Below are positions 1-9,339 of a DNA stretch of 64,000 nucleotides, piece by piece (position 1 is the first letter of the stretch; each line of letters opens with the position of its first letter). The notes below the pieces were generated by a model, which was not told where the DNA came from, ran no database searches, and was given only the letters and a program-made list of their open reading frames with translations. The translations under genes were made by a program, and so were the position numbers. This DNA comes from Roseiconus lacunae (lineage in GTDB: Bacteria; Planctomycetota; Planctomycetia; Pirellulales; Pirellulaceae): contig NZ_VSZO01000001.1 of NCBI RefSeq assembly GCF_008312935.1, positions 868,001-932,000 of the forward strand, written 5' to 3'.

Positions 1-20
1 GGAGTCAATTGCGCTGCCAT
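1..20 (-). CDS. 5' end of a gene running off the window
   Basis: An ATG at 20-18 on the minus strand is preceded by a strong purine-rich ribosome binding site (AGGAGAGAGGT, ending right at the start). It opens a frame reading MAAQLT before the window ends. It lies about 90 bases downstream of the GspC/PilP-like gene and on the same strand, so it may be the next gene of the secretion operon. Too little is visible to name it. Confidence 0.5.
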
Positions 21-107
21 ACCTCTCTCCTTTCGCGAGTGTCTTCGATTCCAAGGCGTTGCTATTGTAAACCCGCGTCGGACAAGATTGCATAGCGACG
101 GACGCTG

Positions 108-884
108 TTAGCTGCCTTTCTTGACCAGCAACAGGTCGCCGTGAGGTATGACCCGGAAAAGCAGGGTGTCGGCGGTGAAGGCTTCTAAATTAAAGATCAC
201 ACCGTCGACAGTGAAACTGCACTGCAGGCTCATTTCGTAAACGGGTGGCTGCGCAAGAACATTGCGGCCTTCCGAGCCCCGCGATGCCGGAAAATCCCCT
301 GACTGTGAGATTACTTTCCGTTGTTCAAGAGCGGGTTTCATCGCGGCGAACTGAATCGACGGAATCGCCAGCCGTTGTTGGTCTGCGACTGATAACAAAG
401 AAATTGACACCGACTTCCCCGATACATCCAACATCGCTGTCCCGCTATCCGGCGTACTAAGCACCAGACCTTTGATCGTGATCTTGGGCAACGCCGGCAA
501 ACGGTTCGGCGAGGCTGGGCGCGCGGTCGACCGCCGTCCAGCATCGGACGATTTTGGTGTCGATCGTTCTGCCTGGGGCAAATATTCCAAAATGCGATTC
601 GATGGTGCCGTGGGATCTCGGAACTCCGGTTGTTCAACATTCTGTTCGTTCGGCGGTGCAATCACCTGTCGCATCAATGCAAAAAAGTCGGCAGCCGTGG
701 ATCGATCGGACGTGTCATGTGGCTCTTGCGATGAAGCGTTCTGGGGCATCGCCAATAACATCATCGCGAATGTGATTGGCACAAACAAATATCTGAGGGA
801 GCATGTTGCGGATCTCCCCTCGATACCTTTTTCGTTCGTTGAAGTGCAACGACACATTTGTCGAAAGCTCGACTTCGATCGCAT
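108..884 (-). CDS. GspC/PilP-like periplasmic component of the secretion/pilus system
   Basis: About 258 residues from the ATG at 884. There is an N-terminal hydrophobic stretch (FVPITFAMMLLAM) followed by a low-complexity Ser/Pro/Arg linker. A small beta-rich module (ITIKGLVLSTPDSGTAML...) then resembles the HR/PilP-type domain that links the inner-membrane platform to the secretin. It is the last gene of the gspF-gspE-pilT-like operon, with a 49-bp gap after gspF. A GTG at 929 is an alternative start that would bring it closer to gspF. The assignment rests mostly on position, length and the short beta module; the fold is not certain. No clear lipobox is seen. Confidence 0.55.
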   Translation of the reverse strand: MRSKSSFRQMCRCTSTNEKGIEGRSATCSLRYLFVPITFAMMLLAMPQNASSQEPHDTSDRSTAADFFALMRQVIAPPNEQNVEQPEFRDPTAPSNRILEYLPQAERSTPKSSDAGRRSTARPASPNRLPALPKITIKGLVLSTPDSGTAMLDVSGKSVSISLLSVADQQRLAIPSIQFAAMKPALEQRKVISQSGDFPASRGSEGRNVLAQPPVYEMSLQCSFTVDGVIFNLEAFTADTLLFRVIPHGDLLLVKKGS

Positions 885-933
885 GACGACACGGCAAGAA
901 AATGGTATTAAGACGATTGGATTTATCACTTGA

Positions 934-2139
934 TCAACCTCCGGCCGCAAACAAAGCCATAAAGAACGCAAGGTAGACATAACCAACGATTCCACCGACG
1001 ACCACAATCGTCAGTGGTTCGATCAATGCACTCAACTTCTTGATAGCGGCTTGTAATTGAGCTTCATGAAATTCGGTGACGCGGGCTAGGACTTCGTCAA
1101 GCTGCCCGGTGTTCTCACCTACCGCGACCATACTCGAAAGCATCGGCATATACCCATGCTTTTGTGCCAACGGGGGAGCCAACGCGCCGCCTTCCATAAC
1201 GACCTCACGTGCAACCGCAACGCGTGACGCGAGGTGGGTGTTTCCGTGCAACCCTTCGACGGTTCGCAACGCTTCCAACACTGTGATCCCGCTGCGCAGC
1301 ATTACACCAAGGGAACTAGCGAACGTGACGGTCCCGGCTAGACGGAGTACTTTTCCCATCACCGGGATACGCAGTAACCAGCGATCGACGATCACACGCG
1401 CCTTCGGTACTCGATACGTCAGCGTCATCGCGATGGTCACCGCCACCAATAGGATTGCCACTGTGATTCCGTTGGTTCGAATCCAGATCGATAAATTCAA
1501 CAACGACTGGGTGATCGCGGGCAGGCGACGTCCAATCGACGAGAGAAACTTTTCAAGTTCAGGAATCACGAACACGACCAGGTAGCCCGCGACGCCGATC
1601 GCAGCGATTCCGACAAATGCCGGATAAGCAACGGCGGTACGAACAGCCGACATGTTTTCACGCCGGGCAGCCATTTGTTCGGCAGCCCGTCGAAGCACGA
1701 TGTCTAGGTTTCCGGTTGTTTCGCCGACGCGGGCCAATTGAACGGCAATCAACGGAAAGCACTTGTGCCGCTGCATCGCTTCGGCCAACGAGTCTCCTTC
1801 TTGGATCTCCTCGGACACCTTTTGCAGGATCGTTCGCATCGATTGTGATGTGGTTTGCTCTGCCGCAGTGCCGAGTGCCTGTAAGATCCCCAATCCGCTT
1901 TCAAGCATCACGGCGACCTGTTCCAGCGCGACTTCGACCGTGATCGATCTTGCGGGCAAGCGATCGAGTGGATTGCGAAAGGGCAACAAATTCGCTGGTG
2001 GTTCTTGCGACTTCGCCGAAATCAAACGCTCACCCTGCGACTCCAGGATCGAACGCAGTGCGGCGAGCGACTCGGCGGCCATCCGGCCTCGCTGGATTTT
2101 GCCTTCCTGGCCTCGCGCAACATACGAATACTCAGGCAT
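934..2139 (-). CDS. gspF: type II secretion / type IV pilus inner-membrane platform protein GspF
   Basis: 401 residues beginning MPEYSYVARGQEGK, the usual opening of GspF/PilC proteins. Two homologous cytoplasmic helical domains are visible (roughly residues 65-190 and 265-390), each followed by hydrophobic segments (FVGIAAIGVAGYLVVFVI, ILLVAVTIAMTLTY, and the C-terminal IVVVGGIVGYVYLAFFMALF). Motifs such as LEQVAVMLESGLGILQAL and MLRSGITVLEAL match the GspF repeats. In this family the protein anchors the assembly ATPase and passes energy to pseudopilin assembly. The ATG overlaps the stop of gspE as TGATG, so translation is probably coupled; a GTG one codon upstream is also possible. Confidence 0.93.
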   Translation of the reverse strand: MPEYSYVARGQEGKIQRGRMAAESLAALRSILESQGERLISAKSQEPPANLLPFRNPLDRLPARSITVEVALEQVAVMLESGLGILQALGTAAEQTTSQSMRTILQKVSEEIQEGDSLAEAMQRHKCFPLIAVQLARVGETTGNLDIVLRRAAEQMAARRENMSAVRTAVAYPAFVGIAAIGVAGYLVVFVIPELEKFLSSIGRRLPAITQSLLNLSIWIRTNGITVAILLVAVTIAMTLTYRVPKARVIVDRWLLRIPVMGKVLRLAGTVTFASSLGVMLRSGITVLEALRTVEGLHGNTHLASRVAVAREVVMEGGALAPPLAQKHGYMPMLSSMVAVGENTGQLDEVLARVTEFHEAQLQAAIKKLSALIEPLTIVVVGGIVGYVYLAFFMALFAAGG

Positions 2140-3692
2140 CACCAGACCACAACGGCTTCGAGGACTTCTTGATAGGTCGTCATGCCGGCGAGTAGTTTCT
2201 CAACCGCATCATCCATCAGCATCGAACGTTTTCGCTCGCGTGCGTTGGCCAGCAAAGCTTCTTCCCCGGCACCATCGGTGATCAACTTAGCAACGCTTTC
2301 GTCACAATCGAAACACTCGATCAACGCGATCCGACCGTTGTATCCACGTCCCGCACAATAGACACAGCCTGACGCGTCAAAGATGGTTGCACCCGCGATC
2401 GTCGGCCGCTCAAGTAAGCTCGCTTCGTCTTCGCTGATCGTACGCGGCGTTCGGCACTTCGGGCATAAACGCCGAACCAAACGTTGAGCCACGGCCAGCC
2501 GCAACGTTGCGGCGATCAAGAACGGCTTGAGCCCCATGTCCGCTAATCGCGTGACGACACCGGCGGCCGTATTGGTATGAAGCGTGCTGAAAACCAGGTG
2601 ACCGGTCAGCGAAGCCTTCACTGCGATCTCTGCGGTTTCTAAATCGCGGATCTCACCGATCATGACCACGTCCGGGTCGTGCCGTAAAATACTTCGCAGC
2701 GCCTTTGCAAAGGAAACTTTGTCGACCGAATCGATTTCAACTTGTGAGACGTCTTCCATTTCGTATTCGATCGGGTCTTCCACCGTAATGATGTTTCCAT
2801 CACGGCGTTTTAAAACCTCGTCAATCGCGGCGTACAACGTCGTACTCTTTCCGCTGCCGGTCGGACCGGTCAACAAGACCAACCCGTGCGGACGAGTGAT
2901 CGCCCGTTGGAATATTTCGAGATCTCGATCGCTCATCCCGATGTTCGTCAAACTGAGCGCTCGCCCCAAACCGCCAAGCAATCGTAAAGTGACGCGTTCA
3001 CCGAACCTTGTCGGCAACGTCGCCACTCGCAAGTCCGTCTTGACCTGTCCGGGTCCCAAACGTGCGGTGAATCGGCCGTCCTGTGGTGCTCGTTTTTCTG
3101 CGATGTCCAAACCTGACAAGACCTTCAAGCGACTGACCACGGCGCCTTGTAACTGACGTGGAATGGTGGAATACGATTCCAGTTTTCCGTCCACTCGCAT
3201 CCGCACCATCATCGCGGTTTCGTTAGGCTTGAAGTGAACATCGGAAGCACCGCGCATCGCGGCCGCCTCCAACACCTCCTCACAAATTGCGACGGCATCG
3301 TCGGATTCAACCGTCGCTGTTTCGCCTCCACGACTGGACTTGGCTGACGAAGTCGACACACTTCCGTAAACTCGCTTGATGGCCGATCGCAAAGATTCTG
3401 GTTCGGCGGTCAATAGCCGGACTTCGTCATCGAGCAGCCGTGTCAGTTGACGCTGGCAAGCGGTGTCTTCGATGTCCGCGCAAGCGACGATGATCTCACC
3501 TTGAAGTTTGCACAGCGGAATGACCTGCTTTCGCATCGCGAGCGATGCAGGGATCTTAAGTGCCCATTTGGGATCGACACGAACTTCGTCCATGTTCAGT
3601 TCGTGATACTCAATCAAGCCCATCGGTGCGGCATTCGACCCAGCATTGACCATCTCTTCTGGGTCAGCAATCGTCTTATCGTGGTTGCTCAT
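2139..3692 (-). CDS. gspE: type II secretion / pilus assembly ATPase GspE (PilB family)
   Basis: 517 residues, close to the family norm. An N-terminal GspE-N domain (about 30-110) is followed by the ATPase core. Walker A is GPTGSGKST at residues 276-284, an Asp box lies at VEDPIEY, Walker B at DVVMIGEIRD (341-350) and a His box near STLHTNTA. A tetra-cysteine zinc motif (CPKC at 410-413, CVYC at 443-446) is typical of extension ATPases of the GspE/PilB type and absent from PilT. Its role is to power pseudopilin polymerisation at the cytoplasmic face. The start overlaps the stop of the upstream PilT-like gene as ATGA. Confidence 0.95.
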   Translation of the reverse strand: MSNHDKTIADPEEMVNAGSNAAPMGLIEYHELNMDEVRVDPKWALKIPASLAMRKQVIPLCKLQGEIIVACADIEDTACQRQLTRLLDDEVRLLTAEPESLRSAIKRVYGSVSTSSAKSSRGGETATVESDDAVAICEEVLEAAAMRGASDVHFKPNETAMMVRMRVDGKLESYSTIPRQLQGAVVSRLKVLSGLDIAEKRAPQDGRFTARLGPGQVKTDLRVATLPTRFGERVTLRLLGGLGRALSLTNIGMSDRDLEIFQRAITRPHGLVLLTGPTGSGKSTTLYAAIDEVLKRRDGNIITVEDPIEYEMEDVSQVEIDSVDKVSFAKALRSILRHDPDVVMIGEIRDLETAEIAVKASLTGHLVFSTLHTNTAAGVVTRLADMGLKPFLIAATLRLAVAQRLVRRLCPKCRTPRTISEDEASLLERPTIAGATIFDASGCVYCAGRGYNGRIALIECFDCDESVAKLITDGAGEEALLANARERKRSMLMDDAVEKLLAGMTTYQEVLEAVVVW

Positions 3693-4933
3693 CGGTGTCC
3701 CTCTGCCCGCATCAACCCGATGCGTCCGCCACCACGTTTCAATCGCATCAAGCGATCCTGAACAATCTGCGGATTCTGTGCATAGGCGGTCGCCGTCCGC
3801 TCGCTAATCATCCCCGCAAGCATCAACTCGGCAAGGTTCTGATCAAGCGTTCGCATTCCGGCCGAGGCCCCCGATTCGATCGATGAGAGGATTTGGGCGC
3901 TCTTACCCGAAGCGATCAAGTTGCCAATCGCGGAGTTGACACGCATGATTTCACTTGCCAAGACGCGGCGGGCAACTTGACGCGATCCGGCTTTCTCATC
4001 CGCTTCGACCTTTGCACCATCGGCAACCAACAAATGTTGAGCGATCACGGCCTTGAGCACTAATGCCAATTGTCGACGGACACCCGATTGCTCATCTGCC
4101 GGGAAAACGCTGGTGATCCGTTCGATCACGCCCACACAGTCGGGAGCGTGGACGGTGGCAAACACCAAGTGCCCGGTCTCAGCGGCAGTGATTGCCGTAC
4201 GGATCGTTTCGATCTCACGAATTTCGCCGACCAAAATCACATCGGGATCTTGCCGCAGCGAAGCAACCAATGCGTCGTTGAATGATTCGCTGTCGATGCC
4301 GATCTGACGTTGATTGACAAGCGACTTCTGTGACGGATGAAGGTATTCGATCGGGTCTTCAATCGTGATAATATGAGCTTGATGATCGCGATTGATTCGA
4401 TCGATCAATGTCGCCAACGTTGTGCTCTTGCCAGACCCGGTCGGACCGGCAACGATGACCAAACCGTCTTTCAAGTCACTGAGTTCATAAAGCGAATCGG
4501 GTAGTCCAAGCTCGACGAGCGGCCGAATATGTTCATCCAAACGCCGGATCGCGATCGCCGTTTCTTTTTGCTTCCGATAAAGATTGAATCGAAACCGACC
4601 GCCGGCCTCCGAGGTCGCACCGTCGATCGCGCCTTGACTCCACCCTTCAAGGTCACTCCCAGCCAACACACAAGCTAGCTGCAGAACGTCATCTCCAGAT
4701 AACACCGGCCAAGCCAACTCGCGATTGAGTCTGCCATCCGCCCGATAGAACGGCGGCTGCCCCGGACTGAGGTGCAAGTCGCTGGCCCCAGTTTTGACGC
4801 AGTGAGTCAACAGTTCTTTGAGCAATTCAGACGCAGACGACATGGTGAGACTGACGGGGGATTGACTGGTCTGGTTCGGCGAAACGTGTCGAACGGTTGA
4901 ATTTGGCGTTGTGCTCACGTCTTTAGCTACCAT
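3689..4933 (-). CDS. PilT-like twitching/retraction ATPase
   Basis: 414 residues. An N-terminal PAS-like PilT domain carries the SDLHLSPGQPPFYRADGRL motif (51-69). The ATPase core follows, with Walker A GPTGSGKST (163-171), the IEDPIEYLH Asp box, Walker B DVILVGEIRE and a FATVHAPD His-box region. There is no tetra-cysteine motif, which separates it from GspE. In canonical PilT the C-terminal AIRNLIRE helix is required for retraction; here it reads AIGNLIASGK (335-344), so its Arg and Arg-Glu positions are changed. It lies upstream of gspE, with a 4-bp overlap. A 239-bp gap without a recognisable gene separates it from the preceding pilO-like gene. It may be a modified retraction motor or a second regulator of the machine. 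Confidence 0.88.
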   Translation of the reverse strand: MVAKDVSTTPNSTVRHVSPNQTSQSPVSLTMSSASELLKELLTHCVKTGASDLHLSPGQPPFYRADGRLNRELAWPVLSGDDVLQLACVLAGSDLEGWSQGAIDGATSEAGGRFRFNLYRKQKETAIAIRRLDEHIRPLVELGLPDSLYELSDLKDGLVIVAGPTGSGKSTTLATLIDRINRDHQAHIITIEDPIEYLHPSQKSLVNQRQIGIDSESFNDALVASLRQDPDVILVGEIREIETIRTAITAAETGHLVFATVHAPDCVGVIERITSVFPADEQSGVRRQLALVLKAVIAQHLLVADGAKVEADEKAGSRQVARRVLASEIMRVNSAIGNLIASGKSAQILSSIESGASAGMRTLDQNLAELMLAGMISERTATAYAQNPQIVQDRLMRLKRGGGRIGLMRAEGHR

Positions 4934-5172
4934 TCGTTACTTGTCATGTTCAACTGTCATTGGGACAAATCGAGATTGCATTTTCGCTGCGATTCGACAA
5001 GTCAACTGAAAATAGATGTCATCGCTCGGCCGACGACGCCTTTACACGCTCCGAACACCACGGCTTGTGCCGACAGCCTTCTGCGACTGCAACGCTCGTG
5101 TGTTCGGCTCACTGTATTCGCATTGCAACATTGACCATTTGAAGTATTTGTGAACGACGCCGGGTATCGACT

Positions 5173-5850
5173 TCACACCAAAATCACCAATGTCCAAACC
5201 CGATCGTTTTGTCTTACCGTTTTAGATTCGAGTTCCATCGGTTCCATCTGCAACGACAACGGCAGTACGTTTTCCTGCTGGCGGGCAAGGCTTTCGAGTG
5301 CGTCGCGTAAGTTTTGAAACCGCCCCCGCAAACGAACCTTATAAACTTCTCGTCCGTCAGTCAGACTATCCCGTCTCGCACCATTGTCGTTCGTCCCCTC
5401 GGTCAACAAATCGATGACCGGACGGAGAGTCTTTTCGGCCCATTCGGACGCCCCCGTATCTGGCCCACTTTCGAGCACTTGCAACTGATGTAGTTCCAAC
5501 AAATGAGTCACGCCTTGCATGGTCGCCGCGGGAAGAGATGCTCGGGTCAACTGCAAACGCATGTCGTCGCGGCGACGCAGAAGATCACTCTCGACCGCCT
5601 GCAGTGCGACAAGTTCCGCGTCGATCTCCCGTGACTGTTTCATTGCTTTGCTAGACGCGATCATCGTATCCATTAAACCACGCTCAACTTCTTGCTGACC
5701 TGCGGAGAGCGCCTCGAGGCGTCGCTGAACGCTTTGCAATCGTGTTTGCTGTGGCCTGTGGAACATGTAGCCGTAACCGATCAGTACCAACGCTATCGGT
5801 GCGAGCATATTGATCTTGCTAGGGCTCGGTTGCTTTTTGATTTGATTCAT
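5173..5850 (-). CDS. PilO/GspM-like inner-membrane assembly protein
   Basis: 225 residues with one N-terminal membrane segment (MLAPIALVLIGYGYMF), then a coiled coil (about 30-105, rich in Q/E/L/R) and a small alpha/beta domain ending VRQNDRVWTLVILV. This layout (short cytoplasmic tail, one membrane helix, coiled coil, ferredoxin-like domain) is that of PilO/GspM. The start overlaps the stop of the PilM/N-like gene as ATGA, so the two are co-translated. In this family such proteins form the inner-membrane ring joining the platform to the secretin. Sequence identity to known PilO is not obvious by eye, so the name is by architecture and context. Confidence 0.65.
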   Translation of the reverse strand: MNQIKKQPSPSKINMLAPIALVLIGYGYMFHRPQQTRLQSVQRRLEALSAGQQEVERGLMDTMIASSKAMKQSREIDAELVALQAVESDLLRRRDDMRLQLTRASLPAATMQGVTHLLELHQLQVLESGPDTGASEWAEKTLRPVIDLLTEGTNDNGARRDSLTDGREVYKVRLRGRFQNLRDALESLARQQENVLPLSLQMEPMELESKTVRQNDRVWTLVILV

Positions 5851-7370
5851 CGCTGCGCCACCTGCTTTGATTCGGTTGTCTCCGAAACCACCGCGGTGGG
5901 ATCGGCTGAAGTCACCGGCATCACACGATCGGAGACATCCAAATCAACTTCGAAATCGACCAGTGCCATCTCGTTGCGTTCCGTCTGGGCGGGATGAACT
6001 TTCCAACCGTGAGGACTGGCAAAGACTTCTAATTTGGTTGTGAATTCAGTCACGTCTTGATTGCTGACCGCCATCCCTTGCACCGTGACCGTTTGGCCAT
6101 CGCTAAAGACGCCACGTACCCACAGGTCATCGCGATGTGACTTCGCGATTGACGTCACAAGTTGCAGCCATCGAGTCTGCTGAAATTGACGCATCCGAGT
6201 CGCTCGACTTAGGTTGGCTTGCAACAGCGACGTGCGAGCTTGCAGATCAGCGAGCGTATTTTTTTTCTCCGCCAACTGCTTCTCCGACGCAGTAAGCATC
6301 TTTTTGTCGGTCGACATTTTTTTCTTTTGAACGTCAAGTGTTTCAACTTGCGCGGTCAACACTTCAAGCTGACGAGCAGACGCGGAATATAGCGCAACGC
6401 AACCGATGGCGGCGACAAGGCCCAAACCGCAGGCCACCACGGTCGCCGTTTGATTAGACATCGGCAACGTTTCGCTGATCGCTACCGGCGGGCTAGCGAG
6501 GTTGCCTTTTCGATCCGCCCGCAACGACTCGCCAATCGACTCAGCCCAAACCTGAAACGCAGCTTCGCCAACAATCTCCCTCGCGCTGGGAGAGTCAGAC
6601 AGAACTACTTCTGAATTCACGTTTTCATTCGTTAGCGAAAGCATTGTGCTTTTGCCAATATTCAGATTCCCTCGCAGTGGTCCATCGGTCACCCAGGTCA
6701 CTTGTTCGTCGGAATCTTCGCCTTCGCCGCACCAATTATTTAGTTGAGAGCGATTGCGTTGCGTGCTGAGATTTCCAAGCGTGATCACGTCGCGAACATC
6801 CGAACCGGCGCCTTGCAAGCCGAGCGTCATTTCACCGAACGCCTGCAATAGTCGCCATGAAGCTTGTTCGGAACCGTCGAATCGGATGCGATTCGGTAAA
6901 CCGGACATGGCCGCATGCCCCATGCCCGCCAGCTTGCCGCCGAACTGCGCAACGGTTTGCTTCACATCATGCCAATCGGACTGCGCGATCTGTGTCACCC
7001 ACCAGCGGAGGTCGCCGGTTTCATCCGGTGGCAACGATCTGATCCCTAGACGTGAATCGAAGGCCGAGATCCCCGAGTAAGTTTCCGCCTCGAGAGCGAT
7101 TGCCTGTTCGAGTTCATCACCTTCGAGCGAACGCGCTAAATCGGGAGCGAGATGAATCACCCCGGTCCAAAAGTCGGCCGACAGTACCCACACCTCGCCA
7201 GTCTTCTTCGGCCCCAGCCGAATCGCCGCATCAGCAAGCGTCGCCGTCGACTCGCCCATAATCCGATCGCGCATCCATAGGTTCTTGACCTTGGATCGGC
7301 GTCCTGGGACGACATCAATCCGAGCAACCTGCGTGCTGGTGATCAGGAGGAGAGTGAGTTGCTTTGGCAT
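5847..7370 (-). CDS. PilM/PilN (GspL)-like fusion protein
   Basis: 507 residues from the ATG at 7370. A TTG at 7433, overlapping the previous stop, would add 21 residues. The N-terminal 300 residues look like a PilM/GspL actin-like cytoplasmic domain (LLLITSTQVARIDVV..., AIALEAETYSGISAFDSRLGI). A single membrane helix follows (ATVVACGLGLVAAIGCVALY), then a long coiled coil rich in Lys/Leu/Gln and a C-terminal PilN/GspL ferredoxin-like domain (LWVRGVFSDGQTVTVQGMAVSNQDV). In Pseudomonas-type pili these are two proteins; GspL of type II systems has the fused arrangement seen here. It sits between the pseudopilins and the PilO-like gene. Confidence 0.7.
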   Translation of the reverse strand: MPKQLTLLLITSTQVARIDVVPGRRSKVKNLWMRDRIMGESTATLADAAIRLGPKKTGEVWVLSADFWTGVIHLAPDLARSLEGDELEQAIALEAETYSGISAFDSRLGIRSLPPDETGDLRWWVTQIAQSDWHDVKQTVAQFGGKLAGMGHAAMSGLPNRIRFDGSEQASWRLLQAFGEMTLGLQGAGSDVRDVITLGNLSTQRNRSQLNNWCGEGEDSDEQVTWVTDGPLRGNLNIGKSTMLSLTNENVNSEVVLSDSPSAREIVGEAAFQVWAESIGESLRADRKGNLASPPVAISETLPMSNQTATVVACGLGLVAAIGCVALYSASARQLEVLTAQVETLDVQKKKMSTDKKMLTASEKQLAEKKNTLADLQARTSLLQANLSRATRMRQFQQTRWLQLVTSIAKSHRDDLWVRGVFSDGQTVTVQGMAVSNQDVTEFTTKLEVFASPHGWKVHPAQTERNEMALVDFEVDLDVSDRVMPVTSADPTAVVSETTESKQVAQR

Positions 7371-7429
7371 GAACGCTTCAACTTTAATCGGATGCAGGCT
7401 CGTAAAACCGGGATGATCGGGATCGCGAA

Positions 7430-8248
7430 TCAATTGAAATGAACAGGTGGCATTCCACGTGTCACATCAACATATTTGTAGGTTGAAGATTCTTCGATCA
7501 GTCGAACGCCGACGGGGACATCAAGGAACACCTTTAACGTCGTCGTAGATGTACCGTCTTCGGTGAGTCGCTTAAGAGTGCCGCTGTTTGCATCAGGAAT
7601 GTACAGAGAGACAGCTCCCATAGGCGGTGTACCAAACATCACGGAGACATCGACGTAGGCGGAATCCAAGAGCGTGTTGTCCGTTGTGCTAACCGTTGGA
7701 TCAAACTCTGACGGAACTGCTAGAACATTGGCAGTCCCAGGCTGAACCACATGAATCGCGTCGAGCACGAACCTTGAAGCATCCTGAGGATCTGGATTAC
7801 TCGTGTTTTCAATGAAATCCGTCCCCCATCCCGTTGTGAACGTCGTGGCTTGCAGGTAGGGACCGCGCCACCCACACGGAAGCCCATCCGTTGATGAGGC
7901 GATTCGCTGGACGCCGTAATCAACGCCCCTCGCGAACTCGAAGAGATTCTTGGTTGGGTCCGCTTCGTTGACCGGCTTCACAAGAAGTTCGTTGAGACTG
8001 CGCGGTAACCGTCCCATGTCACTCACAAAGCCCTGAACGGCAAGAGACCCGTCACCTCTCCGCACAGGCGGCAGCGTCACAATGGCATCACGAATGTGCC
8101 CCAGAGTCTTCTTCGTCGCTTCATACCTCGCTTGATCTTCGATCGGTTCAAGCGACTTGACTGCAACGCCAGTCAGCGCGGCGAGGATCGCGAGGACGAC
8201 GACGAGTTCCAATAGCGTCAGGGCGGCCCTTCTCGCGTCATCGCGCAT
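7430..8248 (-). CDS. type II secretion pseudopilin (third of three)
   Basis: 272 residues. The start at 8248 follows the ribosome binding region GGGAGGATCACAGAGG. It opens with a short basic leader and the type III prepilin signal AALTLLELVVVLAILAALTGVAV: the predicted cleavage precedes Leu, with Glu at +5. The residue before the cleavage is Ala, where Gly is usual. A GspG-like body follows, with LPRSLNELLVKPV and a C-terminal segment WRGPYLQATTFTTGWGTDFIENT reminiscent of the calcium-binding region of GspG. It is unusually long for GspG (about 140). It is a structural subunit of the periplasmic pseudopilus, and no prepilin peptidase gene is in the window. Confidence 0.85.
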   Translation of the reverse strand: MRDDARRAALTLLELVVVLAILAALTGVAVKSLEPIEDQARYEATKKTLGHIRDAIVTLPPVRRGDGSLAVQGFVSDMGRLPRSLNELLVKPVNEADPTKNLFEFARGVDYGVQRIASSTDGLPCGWRGPYLQATTFTTGWGTDFIENTSNPDPQDASRFVLDAIHVVQPGTANVLAVPSEFDPTVSTTDNTLLDSAYVDVSVMFGTPPMGAVSLYIPDANSGTLKRLTEDGTSTTTLKVFLDVPVGVRLIEESSTYKYVDVTRGMPPVHFN

Positions 8249-8315
8249 CCTCTGTGATCCTCCCGGAAGGAGGTTGATCAAGTTTGCGCACACCCGGCGG
8301 GAGGGCCATGAGTCG

Positions 8316-9035
8316 TTATCGTCGCAACGTGAACGAAACATATTCGTCGTCTCCTACCAAGACGCCCGTGGTATCCGCAACGAGTGCGGCCGTCGAAACA
8401 TCATGCTGAATATCAATCCTGCCGTTCGAGCCCGCCGAGACTACTCGGCAATCGACCGTCGTTCCATTGTCGATCGCCTGGACAATTAGAGGGCGAGACA
8501 CCACTCCCGAACCGGCCTGCACCGCACTGAGCACAGCCGGGCCACTGACATTCCCGTAAAGAGTCGAAAAGTTTGTTCCAGTCATGTGGTTGCCATCCGT
8601 GTCGATATCACCAGCGGAGTCAAAATACCTGCCCGTTGGCTTGAACAGGTAAGGCCCATTCCATCCGAGGCGAGAATCGGGATCGAAGGTGACAACCAAT
8701 TCATCGCCAAGCACTGCGGGGTTGTTGGCTGGGTTCTCGAAGAGCCACCGGACTTGAAAACGATTGTTAGTATTTGCAAGCGCAGTGGTATCGCTGTCGC
8801 TGGCCGCCGTCGCGGTACCTCCGGGCAGTGAAACGTATTTCGTATCCAACCAATACTGCATCATCGCATCACGGACTGCGACCATCGACGCGCCGGTGGC
8901 AACCTTCTTTGCGGTTTGTGTCGTCGAGACAAATCGCGGCATGACCAATCCCGCCAGCGCGACCAAGATCGTCATTACGACGACGAGTTCGACCAGCGTT
9001 AAAGCGTTTCGATTTTGGCTCGAAGAATCTTCCAT
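8316..9035 (-). CDS. type II secretion pseudopilin (second of three)
   Basis: 239 residues from the ATG at 9035, preceded by AGGTG. The prepilin signal is NALTLVELVVVMTILVALAGLVM with Glu at +5 and, as in the next gene, Ala in place of Gly before the cleavage point. The body contains SRLGWNGPYLFKPTGRYFDSAGD, similar to the WxGPYL motif of GspG-type major pseudopilins and shared with the third pseudopilin, so the two are probably paralogues. The frame stays open for another 400 bases upstream, but that part is Arg/Pro-rich with no helix, so I do not include it. Confidence 0.85.
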   Translation of the reverse strand: MEDSSSQNRNALTLVELVVVMTILVALAGLVMPRFVSTTQTAKKVATGASMVAVRDAMMQYWLDTKYVSLPGGTATAASDSDTTALANTNNRFQVRWLFENPANNPAVLGDELVVTFDPDSRLGWNGPYLFKPTGRYFDSAGDIDTDGNHMTGTNFSTLYGNVSGPAVLSAVQAGSGVVSRPLIVQAIDNGTTVDCRVVSAGSNGRIDIQHDVSTAALVADTTGVLVGDDEYVSFTLRR

Positions 9036-9339
9036 CGAATCACCTGACAAGATCGCCGACTGATTTAACAATGTCGAGAAACAATAGCACCATGTCGCCC
9101 GGCGGAAAGCGGAAGCCGGTTCGCGTTCATCCTTCCTCGGGGAGGGACGTCTCGTCCACTCTTTCACTCTTCCAAAGTCGTCCGCAGATGGACGGGCCGT
9201 GACGGTAACGACAGGTCGGGTCCTTAGCCGCCTCGCCCTCGCCCACCGCGGACGGTGTTTGACCAAGCGACCGACGGCAGGACTCAAGCCCAAACCGTCG
9301 GTCACCAGAACGTCCATCCGTGGATCGTGATGTAGACGA
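9036..9339 (-). other. 304-bp intergenic region with stem-loop between two pseudopilin genes
   Basis: No gene is supported here. It contains a perfect 9-bp inverted repeat, GACCGACGG at 9269-9277 and CCGTCGGTC at 9295-9303, with a 17-nt spacer and no T-run. Because the flanking genes are both minus-strand, it would be transcribed as a hairpin in the operon mRNA. It could be a processing or stability element, or a site separating expression of the first pseudopilin from the rest. Confidence 0.45.

Noticed and set aside
1470-1485. GGTTCGAATCC, a tRNA T-arm-like sequence
   Set aside because: It lies inside gspF and no acceptor or anticodon stem can be folded around it.
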